Source: Spirochaetales bacterium
Lineage (GTDB): Bacteria > Spirochaetota > Spirochaetia > ARS1246
NCBI GenBank assembly: GCA_018644745.1
Contig: JABGPX010000723.1
Coordinates: 1 to 6,000, forward strand
Direction of reading: 5' to 3'
Length of the DNA: 6,000 bases
Below the pieces are notes generated by a model. The model made no database searches and was not told the origin of the DNA. It worked only from the letters and a program-made list of their open reading frames with translations. The translations under genes were made by a program, and so were the position numbers. Below are positions 5,518 through 6,000 of the stretch, one piece after another (positions within the stretch are counted from its first letter, which is position 1; each line of letters begins with the position of its first letter).

Positions 5518-6000
5518 TTATCCTTCAGGAATTAATTTGTGGATAGAAATACATTGGAGAAAGAATCCGTTTGAATCATTCAAGCTTACTTTTCCAAGTA
5601 TTTCTACCGCTTCTCCCTGGTTTAGAAGGGCAGCGAAATCCAATACGACCGGTACAATTCCGAGCAAAACCTCATTCGTCTCATAACCTACCAGCAGATC
5701 AAATGTGATTAGGTCTGAACTGATGGCCAAATTCGACAATTTTCCTTTCCAGTTGATGTAAGTGTTTGCATAAAGAAATGGGTCTGCTTCTACAATCGCA
5801 AAACCGAAGGAATCCTTCAAAGTAGTAAAATTCGGCTCGGTGATATAAGACTCAATTACTCGGGTCTGTTCCTTTACCTCAACGGAAGCATTCGACCCTA
5901 ATAACCGGTTAATTTCAATCTGTGCAAGATTATCCTCAAATTGCGAAAAATGCTTTTTCGCGTCAGTAAAGGCAGTATCTATTTCCTTTTCAGTCAGCAG
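5518..6000 (-). CDS. Unrecognised protein, C-terminal 160 residues (runs off the right edge)
   Basis: I do not recognise this protein. The frame is open from the window edge to TAA 5518, giving 160 residues with no methionine anywhere in the visible part, so the true start lies beyond 6000. A reading from 5820 would need a TTG with no support and would cut a continuous frame. Residues 1-60 are charged and look helical (EKEIDTAFTDAKKHFSQFED). From about 62 the sequence turns hydrophobic and beta-rich: WKGKLSNLA (84-92), ITFDLLVGYE (98-107), VLLGIVPVVLDFAALL (111-126), AVEILGKVSL (131-140) and FFLQCISIHKL (146-156). That strand pattern would suit a small barrel such as an OB-like fold, but this is only inference. 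No transmembrane segment is evident. It lies 3 nt upstream of dtd and shares its transcript. Function unknown. Confidence 0.75.
   Translation of the reverse strand: MLTEKEIDTAFTDAKKHFSQFEDNLAQIEINRLLGSNASVEVKEQTRVIESYITEPNFTTLKDSFGFAIVEADPFLYANTYINWKGKLSNLAISSDLITFDLLVGYETNEVLLGIVPVVLDFAALLNQGEAVEILGKVSLNDSNGFFLQCISIHKLIPEG
5521..5526 (-). promoter_or_regulatory. dtd: Ribosome binding site of dtd
   Basis: GAAGGA on the minus strand, 6 nt before ATG 5514, made from the last codons of the upstream gene (its TAA lies between the site and the ATG). This supports the dtd start and co-translation with its upstream neighbour. Confidence 0.6.

Noticed and set aside
5518..5820. Complete 100-residue gene starting at 5820
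   Set aside because: The codon at 5820 is TTG, without an SD, and the frame continues open upstream to the window edge, so this is the C-terminal part of a longer gene.

Overview
All nine genes in this window lie on the minus strand, so transcription runs from high to low coordinates. The content is bacterial housekeeping. RecA, ScpA/ScpB and FolK have bacterial-type sequences, and the order scpA-scpB-rluB/rsuA-cmk-rpsA, with a cytidylate kinase directly before ribosomal protein S1, recalls spirochaetes, especially the Treponema/Spirochaeta group. From memory, Treponema pallidum carries cmk and rpsA as one fused gene. I therefore lean towards a spirochaete with moderate G+C, but this is inference and no single sequence here proves it.

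Layout in transcription order: (1) 6000-5518, the C-terminal 160 codons of an unrecognised protein; (2) 5514-5065, dtd, D-aminoacyl-tRNA deacylase, 3 bp after it; (3) 5064-4892, the only sizeable intergenic gap (173 bp), holding an imperfect dyad/hairpin, a near-consensus sigma70-type promoter (TTGACC-17-TATGAT) and a short recA leader; (4) 4891-3776, recA; (5) 3761-3258, folK; (6) 3243-2497, scpA; (7) 2500-1961, scpB; (8) about 1971-1240, an RluB/RsuA-type pseudouridine synthase; (9) 1243-590, cmk; (10) 577 to the left edge, the N-terminal 192 residues of ribosomal protein S1.

From recA onward the genes are separated by 14 bp or less, or overlap (ATGA overlaps at scpA/scpB and rluB/cmk). They look like one long operon driven at least partly from the recA promoter. 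It joins DNA repair (RecA), chromosome condensation (ScpAB, the kleisin and winged-helix partners of SMC), folate synthesis (FolK), rRNA modification, CMP/dCMP phosphorylation and translation initiation (S1). No mobile element, CRISPR array, tRNA, rRNA or accessory system was seen.

The points most worth a second look are the same-frame junction of cmk and rpsA, split by a single TAA; the dyad next to the recA promoter; the partial protein with a beta-rich tail before dtd; and the unusual translation starts of the pseudouridine synthase, folK and scpA.
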